This document shows positions 9,044 to 17,533 of a stretch of DNA of 64,000 bases, piece by piece. Positions within the stretch are counted from its first letter, which is position 1. Each line of letters opens with the position of its first letter. Both the position numbers and the translations under genes were made by a program. Under the pieces are notes generated by a model that worked only from the letters and a program-made list of their open reading frames with translations, did no database searches and was not told the origin of the DNA. The stretch comes from Desulfovibrio sp. (GTDB taxonomy: Bacteria; Desulfobacterota; Desulfovibrionia; Desulfovibrionales; Desulfovibrionaceae), in NCBI RefSeq assembly GCF_019422935.1, contig NZ_JAHZCJ010000006.1, positions 124,001-188,000 of the forward strand, written 5' to 3'.

Positions 9044-10108
9044 CTAGTTGGCCGCGGGCTGGTTCTTCTTGGCGGCAATTTCCGCCTTGGCGCCCTGTAC
9101 CATCTTGACGGTTATGTAAAGGGAGATAGCCGACACGAAACCAAGTACGTCGACTGTAGCAGCCGGGCCAAGCAGCCAGCCCCATGCCGGGAATTCAGCT
9201 TCAACCAGCTTGCACACAACCGAGATGAGGCAGCCGATAACGGCCAGGCCAAACACGAAGCGGATGCCGTAGCCCTTTACATACTTGGTGGCGACAACGC
9301 CGATCTGCGCGCCGATGGCCGCACCGCACAGCATGATGAGAGCGGCAAGCAGTTCCACGCGGCCCTTGTATGCGTACGAAGCCGTGCCGTAGAGGCCGGA
9401 GATGGCGACTTCAAAGAGGTCCGTACCCACCGCCAGATGGGTGGGGCAGCCGACAAGATACACCAGGGCGGGCATGCGGATAAGACCGCCGCCGATGCCG
9501 AGGATACCAGCCAGCCAGCCGGTGAAGAAACTGACGAAGATGGGCAGCCATGCGGAGCAGGTGATGTTGGCCTGCTTGAAGTGGAACACGGGCGGAATCT
9601 TGATGGCGTGCAGGCGGGAGGCCCAGTCAACGCCGGTGGCACCGTGGTCAAGTTCCCTGTTCTGGGCCTTGGCTTCGCGTTCCTTCCTGCGGCGGGCGGC
9701 GATATCGTGAAATACAAGCCATGCCAGCAACACCAGCAGGACAACGTACAACCAGCGCACGACCTTGTCGACGGAACCCAGACGTTCCAGCCACATGACC
9801 ATCTGCGCGCCAACTTCCACGCCCACGATGGTACCAACCAGCATGGTCAGGCCCAAACCGTAGTCAACGTTGCCGAACTTGCCGTGCCGCATGGTCGAGA
9901 TAAGCGATTTACCCGCCATCTGCGCCACGTCGGTACCAATGGCAAAGGCCATGGGGAAACCAAGAATGTTCAGGCCGGGGGTAACCATCCAGGCGCCGCC
10001 CATGCCGAAGAAGCCGCCGATAATGCCAACGCCCAAACCAAGAATGACAAGGCCCGGCCAGAAAATGAACACGCCGGAAATGGGCATCAAAATATACAAC
10101 CATTCCAT
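9044..10108 (-). CDS. TauE/SafE-family membrane permease
   Basis: A 354-residue integral membrane protein of the TauE/SafE family, whose members move sulfite, sulfoacetate, taurine-derived or other small organosulfur anions. Two homologous halves each start with a glycine-rich helix: GLGVGIIGGFFGMGGAW near residue 24 and WLAGILGIGGGLIRMP near residue 200. A basic cytoplasmic loop (RRRKEREAKAQNRE) separates them. AGGAGG precedes the ATG. It sits second in an operon with a small membrane protein upstream and a lipoprotein downstream. Substrate and direction are unknown; in a sulfate reducer a sulfur oxyanion is plausible but unproven. Confidence 0.9.
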   Translation of the reverse strand: MEWLYILMPISGVFIFWPGLVILGLGVGIIGGFFGMGGAWMVTPGLNILGFPMAFAIGTDVAQMAGKSLISTMRHGKFGNVDYGLGLTMLVGTIVGVEVGAQMVMWLERLGSVDKVVRWLYVVLLVLLAWLVFHDIAARRRKEREAKAQNRELDHGATGVDWASRLHAIKIPPVFHFKQANITCSAWLPIFVSFFTGWLAGILGIGGGLIRMPALVYLVGCPTHLAVGTDLFEVAISGLYGTASYAYKGRVELLAALIMLCGAAIGAQIGVVATKYVKGYGIRFVFGLAVIGCLISVVCKLVEAEFPAWGWLLGPAATVDVLGFVSAISLYITVKMVQGAKAEIAAKKNQPAAN

Positions 10109-10125
10109 AACTTGCCTCCTTCCGA

Positions 10126-10431
10126 CTACTTTTCGGACAATTCGCGGTGCCTGAGGTCAATGCCGATGTGCGTCATGACGACATCCGCCAGCCAACCCAA
10201 TATGCAACCTGTGACCGGGATGATGGCCATAGTCAGAATGGCAAAAAAGAAGTGGCTTTCATTATACATTTCAGCCCACCAGTACAGTATACCGTCAAGC
10301 TTGCGCGTATCGGCAACCACCACAACGTTGGCAACCTTGCCGCCGCCAGCAGCCAGGGCCGCGCCGGGCAATGCCGCAACCAGCAGCGCGCAACCTGTAA
10401 GCCATGTCCAGAGCCTCTGCATCCTTTTCAT
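10126..10431 (-). CDS. Small exported/membrane protein, first gene of TauE operon
   Basis: A 101-residue protein with an N-terminal signal sequence ending near AALAAGGG and a second hydrophobic helix (FFFAILTMAIIPVTGCILGW, about 64-84). The C-terminus is short and charged. I recognise no domain. The ATG at 10431 has GGAGG 7 bases upstream; the open frame extends 14 residues further without support. It is the first gene after the sigma54 promoter, with a leader of roughly 100 bases, and ends 17 bases before the TauE start. It is probably a small subunit of the same transport complex. Confidence 0.78.
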   Translation of the reverse strand: MKRMQRLWTWLTGCALLVAALPGAALAAGGGKVANVVVVADTRKLDGILYWWAEMYNESHFFFAILTMAIIPVTGCILGWLADVVMTHIGIDLRHRELSEK

Positions 10432-10542
10432 AACTTCCTCCACATCAAAATGTGACATCTCCACTTCAACCACATCTTACCCATTTTGCGATGACTCCCG
10501 TCGGGGCAGGCACCGCCTCGTTGCCTCGAATGTGAAAGTATT

Positions 10543-10558
10543 AGCAAAGGCTGTGCCA
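10543..10558 (-). promoter_or_regulatory. Sigma54 promoter of the TauE operon
   Basis: On the minus strand the sequence is TGGCACAGCCTTTGCT, a perfect fit to the -24/-12 pattern TGGCAC-N5-TTGCW. It points into the TauE operon and predicts a start near 10531, about 100 bases before the first ATG. The neighbouring divergent gene encodes a sigma54 activator. Confidence 0.88.
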
Positions 10559-10578
10559 TTGCATAATTATTGCCTGTA

Positions 10579-10666
10579 ATTGCGCCTTTTTTTCTATTTT
10601 TGCGCGAAAATTCTTGTCACGAAGGGCAATGTTTTTTATACTCAGCCCCAAGATTGCGCTTTTTTG
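10579..10666. promoter_or_regulatory. Candidate upstream activator sites (repeated ATTGCGC)
   Basis: ATTGCGCCTTTTTTT occurs at 10579-10593 and ATTGCGCTTTTTTG at 10653-10666, 74 bases apart (close to seven helical turns). Further ATTGC copies stand at 10558 and 10569, spaced 11 and 10 bases from each other and from 10579. They lie upstream of the sigma54 promoter, where an enhancer-binding activator would bind. The binding role is inference. Confidence 0.4.
10614..10642 (+). promoter_or_regulatory. Sigma70-type promoter of the activator gene
   Basis: TTGTCA at 10614-10619, a 17-base spacer and TATACT at 10637-10642 make a near-consensus promoter facing the activator gene. The predicted start near 10649 leaves a leader of about 37 bases and supports the ATG at 10686. 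Confidence 0.65.
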
Positions 10667-10685
10667 CACAAAACAGGGAATCACC

Positions 10686-13397
10686 ATGCGCTTACACAGA
10701 ACACTTCCCCAGGGCAGCTCACTGGAGTTCACGGCGTTCTTTATGAATCGCAGCCTTGCAAGCCGCATGCTGATGCTAGGCTTGCCCCTGCTGGCGCTCG
10801 TACTGCTGATTATTTTTACTGCTACAGGCAGCAGCATCGAGGCCATTCTTGATCGCGCAATTGCGCGCAATGCACAGCTTCAGTCACAGGCAATGAGCCT
10901 TGCGCTGGAACAGGCCCTTGAAGAAACGCGCAATCAGCTGCTTATTCTCGCTGCTGGCTCCATGGATCAAAAAGACATGGCCAACCGGCTCAAATTCCGC
11001 GCCAAGGCCGGCGGCTTGCGCTACAGGGAACTGGCTTTTGAGGGTTTGGCTCCTGACAACCGCTATCTGCTTGTCAACACGGGCGGAGATATCATCAATG
11101 TTCCCATGCGGCAGGCTCTTGCCAGCCCCACCGGCCCCTTCCACTCCATTGCTTCTGAACACCGCACCGGGCACGTCAGCGTTGCTCAACCCGTGGAAGT
11201 GACCTACTCCATGGTGCCGGTTAAGGGCAGCAACCAGAATATCAACCTGCACGTGCTGCGTTTTTCCACCCCGGTTCATGATGCGGAAGGCACGTTTGCC
11301 GGCTACCTGATGCTTTCGCTGGATCTGCGGGAGCTGCGGGATATCCTGTCCACATACTCCGGCCCCAATGCCCCCATTGCCGCATCAGGCGATGAGGGGC
11401 GCGTGCGTACACTTTTTTTTGATCGCGATGGCTGGATGCTCTTTCAGTCCGAGGTGCCGGATGCTGGTCTGGCCCAGCGCAGCTTGGGCACGGATGCCGT
11501 GCGCGCTGGTTTTATCGGCGATTTTGGCAGGCCGGGATTCAACACCGCATTCCGGCCCGGCCCTGAGCACCTCAATTACTGGAACATGGTATCCGATGTG
11601 CAGGAGGGCAAATCAGGCCAACTTCCCCTTTCTGAAAACAGCTCCCTGTGGAGCAGCAGCCAGATGCGGGTGGAGAGGGTAAGTTACGTGCCTGTAACCT
11701 TTAGCCCAGCTTCGCAGGCAACAATCGTACTGGGCGGTCTGGCGGTACTGGACACCAGTTTTACCACCACACGCACGGGCGTGCAGCTCATGGGCATCTA
11801 TGTGGGGGCCTTTGTTGGCGGCATGCTGCTTTTGGGCCTTAGCCTTTGGTGGCTGGCACGGCAGACGGGCAGATCGCTCAATGCCGTAACTGCGGAACTT
11901 GAACGCTGCAACGCCGAAGGGGATGACAACAATATAGATATGCCCCAACTGCCGCGCGAACTGGAACGGCTCAAGTCTGGTATAAACACCCTGCTTGAAC
12001 GCTTGCGCTTTGCCGCGGAGGCCCGCCGCCTGCGAGCCGCAGAGGATGATGCCCAGCAGCAGCGCGAGCCAGTGGAAGATCTACCGCATCCCGAAGACCT
12101 GCCCGTCAACAGCCTTATTGGCACATCACCCACCATGCTTGCCTTGTGCGACAATGTTCGCAAGGCATCGCAGGTGATGGCCGACGTGCTGGTTGTGGGC
12201 GAAACCGGCACAGGCAAGGAGCTGGTTTCCGAAGCCATCCACAGGCTCAGCGCGCGGGCGTCGGGGCCGTTCATTACCATCAATTGCGGCGCTCTGGATG
12301 AAAATCTGCTTATGGATACGCTTTTCGGGCATGTGAAAGGCGCATTCACCGAGGCGCGCGCGCCGCGCAAAGGGGCTTTTCTGACGGCGCAGGGCGGCAC
12401 CCTCATGCTGGACGAAGTAGGCAATGCTGCCCCCAAGGTGCAGCAGGCCCTGCTGCGGGCGCTCTCCACCAGGCGAATCAGGCCGCTTGGCAGCGATGAA
12501 GACATGCCTTTTGACACGCGCATCATTGCGGCGACCAATGCTTCCCTTTTAGATGATTCACAGAAGGGTTCGTTCCGCGAAGATTTGTACTACCGGCTGG
12601 CCGTCATCACCATCAACACGCCGCCGCTGCGGGAGCGTAAGTCGGATATTCCCTCGCTGGCGGTCTTTTTTCTCTCAGAGGCTCTCAAGGCCAAGGCCAG
12701 GCTGAAAGCCGAGGGTGCGGCACAACCCGTTGGCGCTCTGACTGCCATGACCGCCGCCATGCCGCAGGTCAGCAAAGGAGCAATGGCCAAGCTGATGGAC
12801 TACGACTGGCCCGGCAATGTACGCGAATTGAAAAACACCCTCACGCGGGCCCTGACATTCTGCGAAGGTGGCATTCTACTTGCAGAAGATATTCAGCTTG
12901 GCGCGGCTACCCAGGCGCAAAGCGACGCCATTCCGGCAGGTCAGAGCGAAACTGCGGCAGCTCCGGCGCAGGAATCGCGCAAACCGCAGGAGGATCCTTG
13001 CGAGCAGGGATTTTGCGCAACGCCCACTGCCGAAGATCCTGCATCGGCAGAAGGTCTGCCCGGCAAGTTGATCAACCCTGCTACCGCGGATATTCCCGTG
13101 CAGGCCCCTGTGGGCGAATCTGCCCCTCAGCCGCAAAACGAGGCCCCCGCACAACTGGATACCCTGCTGCGCGGCAAGGACTCTGCGGACAAGCTCAACC
13201 GGCGCGTCATGGAGGTCTGGCCGACCATCGCCGCTTCGGGCAGCATCAGCAGGCAGGAATATCAGGCGCTTGCCGGGAAAAACATTTCCATGCGCACGGC
13301 CCAGTACGACCTGCAACTGCTTGTGCAGTTGGGGCTTGTGCGCAAGGACGGACGCGGCCCTGCGCAGAGATATATTGTAATCGGGCAGGGACGCTAA
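10686..13397 (+). CDS. Transmembrane sigma54 activator with periplasmic sensor and altered GAFTGA loop
   Basis: A 903-residue one-component regulator. TM1 is about 28-46, a periplasmic Cache-like sensor about 50-365, TM2 about 366-388, then a HAMP-like linker. The AAA+ domain has Walker A GETGTGKE (about 505-512), Walker B TLMLDEVGN and the arginine-finger segment FREDLYYRL. The sigma54-contact loop reads GAFTEA (residues 552-557) instead of GAFTGA. After a Pro/Ala/Gln-rich linker the C-terminus (about 835-903) resembles a winged helix, not the usual Fis-type helix-turn-helix. The ATG follows AGGGAA and fits the sigma70 promoter. It is divergent from the sigma54-promoted TauE operon, its probable target. 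Confidence 0.9.
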   Translation: MRLHRTLPQGSSLEFTAFFMNRSLASRMLMLGLPLLALVLLIIFTATGSSIEAILDRAIARNAQLQSQAMSLALEQALEETRNQLLILAAGSMDQKDMANRLKFRAKAGGLRYRELAFEGLAPDNRYLLVNTGGDIINVPMRQALASPTGPFHSIASEHRTGHVSVAQPVEVTYSMVPVKGSNQNINLHVLRFSTPVHDAEGTFAGYLMLSLDLRELRDILSTYSGPNAPIAASGDEGRVRTLFFDRDGWMLFQSEVPDAGLAQRSLGTDAVRAGFIGDFGRPGFNTAFRPGPEHLNYWNMVSDVQEGKSGQLPLSENSSLWSSSQMRVERVSYVPVTFSPASQATIVLGGLAVLDTSFTTTRTGVQLMGIYVGAFVGGMLLLGLSLWWLARQTGRSLNAVTAELERCNAEGDDNNIDMPQLPRELERLKSGINTLLERLRFAAEARRLRAAEDDAQQQREPVEDLPHPEDLPVNSLIGTSPTMLALCDNVRKASQVMADVLVVGETGTGKELVSEAIHRLSARASGPFITINCGALDENLLMDTLFGHVKGAFTEARAPRKGAFLTAQGGTLMLDEVGNAAPKVQQALLRALSTRRIRPLGSDEDMPFDTRIIAATNASLLDDSQKGSFREDLYYRLAVITINTPPLRERKSDIPSLAVFFLSEALKAKARLKAEGAAQPVGALTAMTAAMPQVSKGAMAKLMDYDWPGNVRELKNTLTRALTFCEGGILLAEDIQLGAATQAQSDAIPAGQSETAAAPAQESRKPQEDPCEQGFCATPTAEDPASAEGLPGKLINPATADIPVQAPVGESAPQPQNEAPAQLDTLLRGKDSADKLNRRVMEVWPTIAASGSISRQEYQALAGKNISMRTAQYDLQLLVQLGLVRKDGRGPAQRYIVIGQGR

Positions 13398-13475
13398 CGA
13401 GCGACATTTACGCATCAGACATTCAGCATCATCAGTTTCAGGGCATGACGAAAATCTGCGATCAAGGATATCCGT

Positions 13476-16040
13476 ATGGCCTCTCTGCTGAAAAAACTGT
13501 TTGGCATTGCTCCCCGGGTTGGTCGCGAGGCGGCCATGGACGCCTTCAACAAGCGTTATGTTTCGTTCAAGGAACTGCTCCAGGCCAATGCAGATCTGGC
13601 CGGGGTAATGGCCGGGCTGGACGCAACCCTGCGCGGCGACAAGCACATGGAAACCAGCGAAGTGCGCAAGCAGGCCCGACGGGCCATATTTCACTGCGAG
13701 CGCATGGCCTCGACCCTCAGCGAAATGTCGGGCCAGTGCGACATATTACTGGGCAGCGCCGTACATTCCATTGCGGCGCGCATTGAGCACGAGCTGGATC
13801 AGCACACGCGCGGCGATGTGCCGCAGTTTACCCTGCCCCTCTCTGAGGTTGACGCCAGCATGGCTTACAGCGTTGGCGGCAAAAACGCCAACCTCGGCGA
13901 ACTGCGCAACATGCTTGATATGCCGGTGCCGCGCGGATTTTCCATCACTATCCGGGCTTGCAGCTACTTTTTGCTGCGCACGCCGGGCCTGTTCAAAAAC
14001 CTCTTCCAACTGCTGAAATCCGTTGACCCGGAAAAGCCCGCGCGGATTGCAGAAATTTCCCAGAATATTGAGCAGCTCGTGCAGGAAGCCCCCATCCCGG
14101 CAGAGGTTGAGCAAGCCCTGTTTGCAGAATGGGACACGGCTTTCGGCAAGAACGCGGATGTGGTTGTGGCCCTGCGCTCAAGCGCCATTGCCGAGGACGG
14201 GGTGCAATCCTTTGCCGGTCAGTACCGCAGTATCCTCGGCGTTACCCGCCAGGATCTGCTGTCCGCTTTCAAGAAGGTGGTTGCCAGCCTGTTCTCGCCC
14301 CGCGCCCTGACCTACCGCGCCGAACACGGCTATGATCTGGACGCCACGGGCATGGGGCTGTGTTGTGTTGAAATGGTGCGGGCCAAGGCCGCTGGCGTGG
14401 CTTTTTCGCGCCATCCGGTAGACCTGCGCTCCAATGCCACTGTCATCAACGGCCTGTGGGGTCTGGGAGAAATGGTCGTGGACGGCTCGGGAACCCCCGA
14501 CCAGTGGCTGGTTTCCCGCGCCACAAAAAAGATCACAATGGCCACCATTGCCCACAAAACAGTGCGGCTGCGCCTTGTACGCACCACAACCGGCCTTGTG
14601 GAAAGCACGCTCGAATCCGTTCCCGATCCCCTGCGCGATGTTCCCTGCCTCAGTGATGATCAGGTGCGCAAACTGGCTGAAATGGTCATGGAGCTGGAGC
14701 GGCACTACCAGTATCCGCAGGATATGGAATGGGCCGTGGACGAAGACGACCAGATTATTCTGCTGCAAACCCGCCCCATGGGGCTGGACAGCGCCTCTGA
14801 GGAACATTCAGCCCCGGCCCTGCGGCATCTGCGCCCCCTGCTCTCGGGCGGCGATATCGCCGCGCGGGGCGTGGGGTGCGGCCCTGTCATTCATGTGGGC
14901 GAAGGGGAAGACATGACGCACTTTCCCGAAGGGGCCGTCATGCTGCTTGCCCATTCATCGCCCAACGCCATGGCTGCCATGCGCCGCGCCTCGGCCATCA
15001 TTGCTGAAACTGGCAGTCTTACCGGTCACATGGCTTCCATTTGCCGCGAATTTGGCGTGCCGACCATCATGAACCTGCCGGGCGCCAACAGTATTCTTGC
15101 CGAGGAGCAGATCGTCACCGTTGATGCGCTCACCGGCAGAATTTTTGACGGCGAAGTGCAGGAGCTGCTGGCCCTGCGTCTGGTGAAGCCCCAGGCCCGC
15201 CCCAGCAGCCCGGCTCTGGTGCTGTTACGGCGCATTGCACCCTACATTCTGCCGCTGCATCTGGTGGATCCGCGCGCGGATACATTCACACCCCGCCACT
15301 GCACATCGTTACACGACATCATGCGCTATGTGCACGAATTGAGCTATTCCCAGATGTTCCAGATATCCGACAGGGTTACGGACCACTGCGCCGGTGTTGC
15401 CAGCAAGCTGGTCTGCACGGTACCTCTTGATCTGCACGTGATTGATCTGGGCGGCGGGCTGCGTAATCCGGAATCCCGCCAGGTGACGCCCAACGATGTG
15501 CTGAGCGTGCCTTTCAAGTGCGTGCTGGACGGCATGCTCAATCCAGCGGTGCAGGCACGTGGGCCACGGCCTGTAAACATGCGCGGTTTTCTTTCGGTCA
15601 TGGGGCAAACCGCTATTGGCTGCAATGAGGAGGGCTGTTCACGCTTTGGTCAGCGCAGCTATGCCATCGTTTCTGACCGCTATCTCAATTTTTCGTCCCG
15701 CGTGGGCTACCACTATGCCATTCTTGACTGCTGGTGCGGCGAAACCCTGAGCAAGAACTACATCCGCTTTGAATTTGCCGGGGGTGCTGCCGCCAACGCC
15801 CAGCGCGTAAGGCGTGTGCAGTGCATAGCCCTGATCCTCAAAGAGCTGGGCTTTACCGTTGAGATAACGGGTGATAGACTGCGGGCACGTTACCAGAAAT
15901 ACCCCAGGCATGAGCTGTGCGCGCGCCTGGATCAACTGGGACGACTCCTGATAATGACCCGCCAGATGGACATGCTCATGGTGGACGATGCAGCAGTGCA
16001 ATCCTATGCCACCAAGTTCCTTAATGGCGAATATCATTAG
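13476..16040 (+). CDS. PEP-synthase-like phosphotransferase without the PEP/pyruvate barrel
   Basis: An 854-residue protein. The N-terminal 120 residues are helical and unrecognised. Next comes a PPDK/PEP-synthase ATP-grasp domain (about 128-440) starting at YSVGGKNANLGELRN, with VALRSSAIAEDG, SFAGQYRSILGV and the end motif ILLQTRP. A swivelling phosphohistidine domain follows (AETGSLTGHMASICREFGVP, H518). The canonical C-terminal PEP/pyruvate TIM barrel is absent; instead there are about 270 residues I do not recognise, with conserved-looking cysteines (GCNEEGCSRFG, DCWCGE). It probably moves phosphate from ATP through H518 to an unknown acceptor. It lies 78 bases after the sigma54 activator and is probably cotranscribed with it. 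Confidence 0.82.
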   Translation: MASLLKKLFGIAPRVGREAAMDAFNKRYVSFKELLQANADLAGVMAGLDATLRGDKHMETSEVRKQARRAIFHCERMASTLSEMSGQCDILLGSAVHSIAARIEHELDQHTRGDVPQFTLPLSEVDASMAYSVGGKNANLGELRNMLDMPVPRGFSITIRACSYFLLRTPGLFKNLFQLLKSVDPEKPARIAEISQNIEQLVQEAPIPAEVEQALFAEWDTAFGKNADVVVALRSSAIAEDGVQSFAGQYRSILGVTRQDLLSAFKKVVASLFSPRALTYRAEHGYDLDATGMGLCCVEMVRAKAAGVAFSRHPVDLRSNATVINGLWGLGEMVVDGSGTPDQWLVSRATKKITMATIAHKTVRLRLVRTTTGLVESTLESVPDPLRDVPCLSDDQVRKLAEMVMELERHYQYPQDMEWAVDEDDQIILLQTRPMGLDSASEEHSAPALRHLRPLLSGGDIAARGVGCGPVIHVGEGEDMTHFPEGAVMLLAHSSPNAMAAMRRASAIIAETGSLTGHMASICREFGVPTIMNLPGANSILAEEQIVTVDALTGRIFDGEVQELLALRLVKPQARPSSPALVLLRRIAPYILPLHLVDPRADTFTPRHCTSLHDIMRYVHELSYSQMFQISDRVTDHCAGVASKLVCTVPLDLHVIDLGGGLRNPESRQVTPNDVLSVPFKCVLDGMLNPAVQARGPRPVNMRGFLSVMGQTAIGCNEEGCSRFGQRSYAIVSDRYLNFSSRVGYHYAILDCWCGETLSKNYIRFEFAGGAAANAQRVRRVQCIALILKELGFTVEITGDRLRARYQKYPRHELCARLDQLGRLLIMTRQMDMLMVDDAAVQSYATKFLNGEYH

Positions 16041-16117
16041 CCGCACACCCTTTGCGGGGGTGGGCCCGGCCCCGCACGGCGGCCTGGGCCAACGCGACAC
16101 AACACGATTGAGGCCCC

Positions 16118-17377
16118 ATGCCGCCCCTAGCCGCATCGCCTGCGCAAACCCCGGAAGGCACTGCCTTCCCTGACCCGCCGCAGACGTTATTAAGCCGTGA
16201 TTTTGTTCTGCTGTTCTGCATGACCATGTGCTGCAACAGCTTTGTGGCCGTCTTTTACTGCTTTGAGCAATGGCTCGAAGGCCTCTCTGTCAGCCCCAAC
16301 TGGCGGGGAGTGCTGCTCGCTTCCATGTTTGTCATGGTTCTGATTTTCAGGCAGGTGGCAAGCGTGGTTCTGTTGCGCCGTGGCAAACTCCTGCCCATGG
16401 GCACCGCCATCATAGTTTCAAGCGGCGTCATGCTGGCCTACCCATATGTGGGCGGCCCCCATATTATTGAGCTGATTCTGCTGTTGCGCGTGGTGCAGGG
16501 CATTGCCATTGCATTTTTCTCCTGCTGCACGGTGTCCGTGCTGGTGAGCTGCATACCCAAGGGCCAAAGCGCGCGAGGTTTTGCAATCTTTTCACTGACC
16601 TTGCTGCTGCCCTACTCCATCATTCCGGCAGTGGGGGAACAGATACTTGCCCTGCTTGGGGGCGAACCGCACCTCTTTGCCTTCACGGCCCTGCTGGGCA
16701 TCCCCTCCCTGCTCATGCTGGTGCCGCTGGCACCACGTCTGCGCAAGCCTGAAATGGCACAGGAAGCAGAAGGCGGCATGTCTGGTCGGGAATTATGGCA
16801 TGCAGTGAGCCATTCCGGTCTGTTTTTTGTGTACATGGCCTGCATGACATTCAGCATCATGACCGTACTGGCCATCTTTTTCATGAAGGGTTTGTGCTCC
16901 ATCACCGGCGCGCACCCGGCGTGGTTTTTCAGCACCTATACACTCACCATCATTCTTGTGCGTCTGGTGGGCAGCAACAGGCTTGATACGCTGCCGCGCC
17001 ACAGAATTACCATTTTGTGCAGTGTTCTGTTGGTCTGCTGCATGCTGGGGCTGGCCTGGGGGCCGCTGTGGGCCTTCATTCCCCTCACCTTCCTGTACGG
17101 GCTGGGGCTGGGGCTGCTCTACCCCCTGCTGGCCGCCATGGTCTATGACCGCTCCACGCCCACCACACGCTCCATCAACTCCAATGTGATGATGGCCACC
17201 TTCGATTCCAGCGGCATTTTTGCCCCCATAATCGGCGGGCTGGTCATGTACGAGGGCTTCGGCTACCGGGGTGTTTTTGTGGCCACGGCAGTTTCCATCG
17301 GCCTGTGCGGCCTTTCCATGGTGGCCGACAAGTTCCGCGTTGCCCAATGGCAACGGCAGGGCCGCCACATAGCTTAA
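16118..17377 (+). CDS. Major facilitator superfamily transporter
   Basis: A 419-residue membrane protein with a proline-rich cytoplasmic N-terminus and about 12 helices in two bundles split by a cytoplasmic loop around 205-225. Between helices 2 and 3 the loop LLRRGKLLPMG stands in the place of the MFS signature, and the second half shows LTFLYGLGLGLLYPLLAAMVYDRS. It starts 77 bases after the dikinase-like gene on the same strand; a TTGAGG precedes the ATG. The substrate cannot be predicted. Position suggests it belongs to the same regulatory block as the activator and the phosphotransferase. Confidence 0.85.
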   Translation: MPPLAASPAQTPEGTAFPDPPQTLLSRDFVLLFCMTMCCNSFVAVFYCFEQWLEGLSVSPNWRGVLLASMFVMVLIFRQVASVVLLRRGKLLPMGTAIIVSSGVMLAYPYVGGPHIIELILLLRVVQGIAIAFFSCCTVSVLVSCIPKGQSARGFAIFSLTLLLPYSIIPAVGEQILALLGGEPHLFAFTALLGIPSLLMLVPLAPRLRKPEMAQEAEGGMSGRELWHAVSHSGLFFVYMACMTFSIMTVLAIFFMKGLCSITGAHPAWFFSTYTLTIILVRLVGSNRLDTLPRHRITILCSVLLVCCMLGLAWGPLWAFIPLTFLYGLGLGLLYPLLAAMVYDRSTPTTRSINSNVMMATFDSSGIFAPIIGGLVMYEGFGYRGVFVATAVSIGLCGLSMVADKFRVAQWQRQGRHIA

Positions 17378-17457
17378 GCTCCAGGCGCTACAACCGAGGG
17401 CGCGAGAGCCCGGTCAACAGCAGCCATGCTAGGGCAAGCGGCGTACCGCTTTTGACA

Positions 17458-17480
17458 AAAATGCAATAATATATCATTTC
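17458..17480 (+). promoter_or_regulatory. Zur box upstream of the zinc-uptake operon
   Basis: A 23-base imperfect palindrome (AAAATGCAAT, a centre A, then ATATATCATTTC) matches 18 of 22 defined positions of the gammaproteobacterial Zur consensus as I remember it. A -35-like TTGACA stands at 17452-17457 directly before it, so bound Zur would block the promoter. The operon ends with a zur gene. Confidence 0.78.
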
Positions 17481-17533
17481 AATTTCTGGTTCAAAAAACG
17501 CTGACATCCTGATCCAGAAACTTGGGAGAAATG

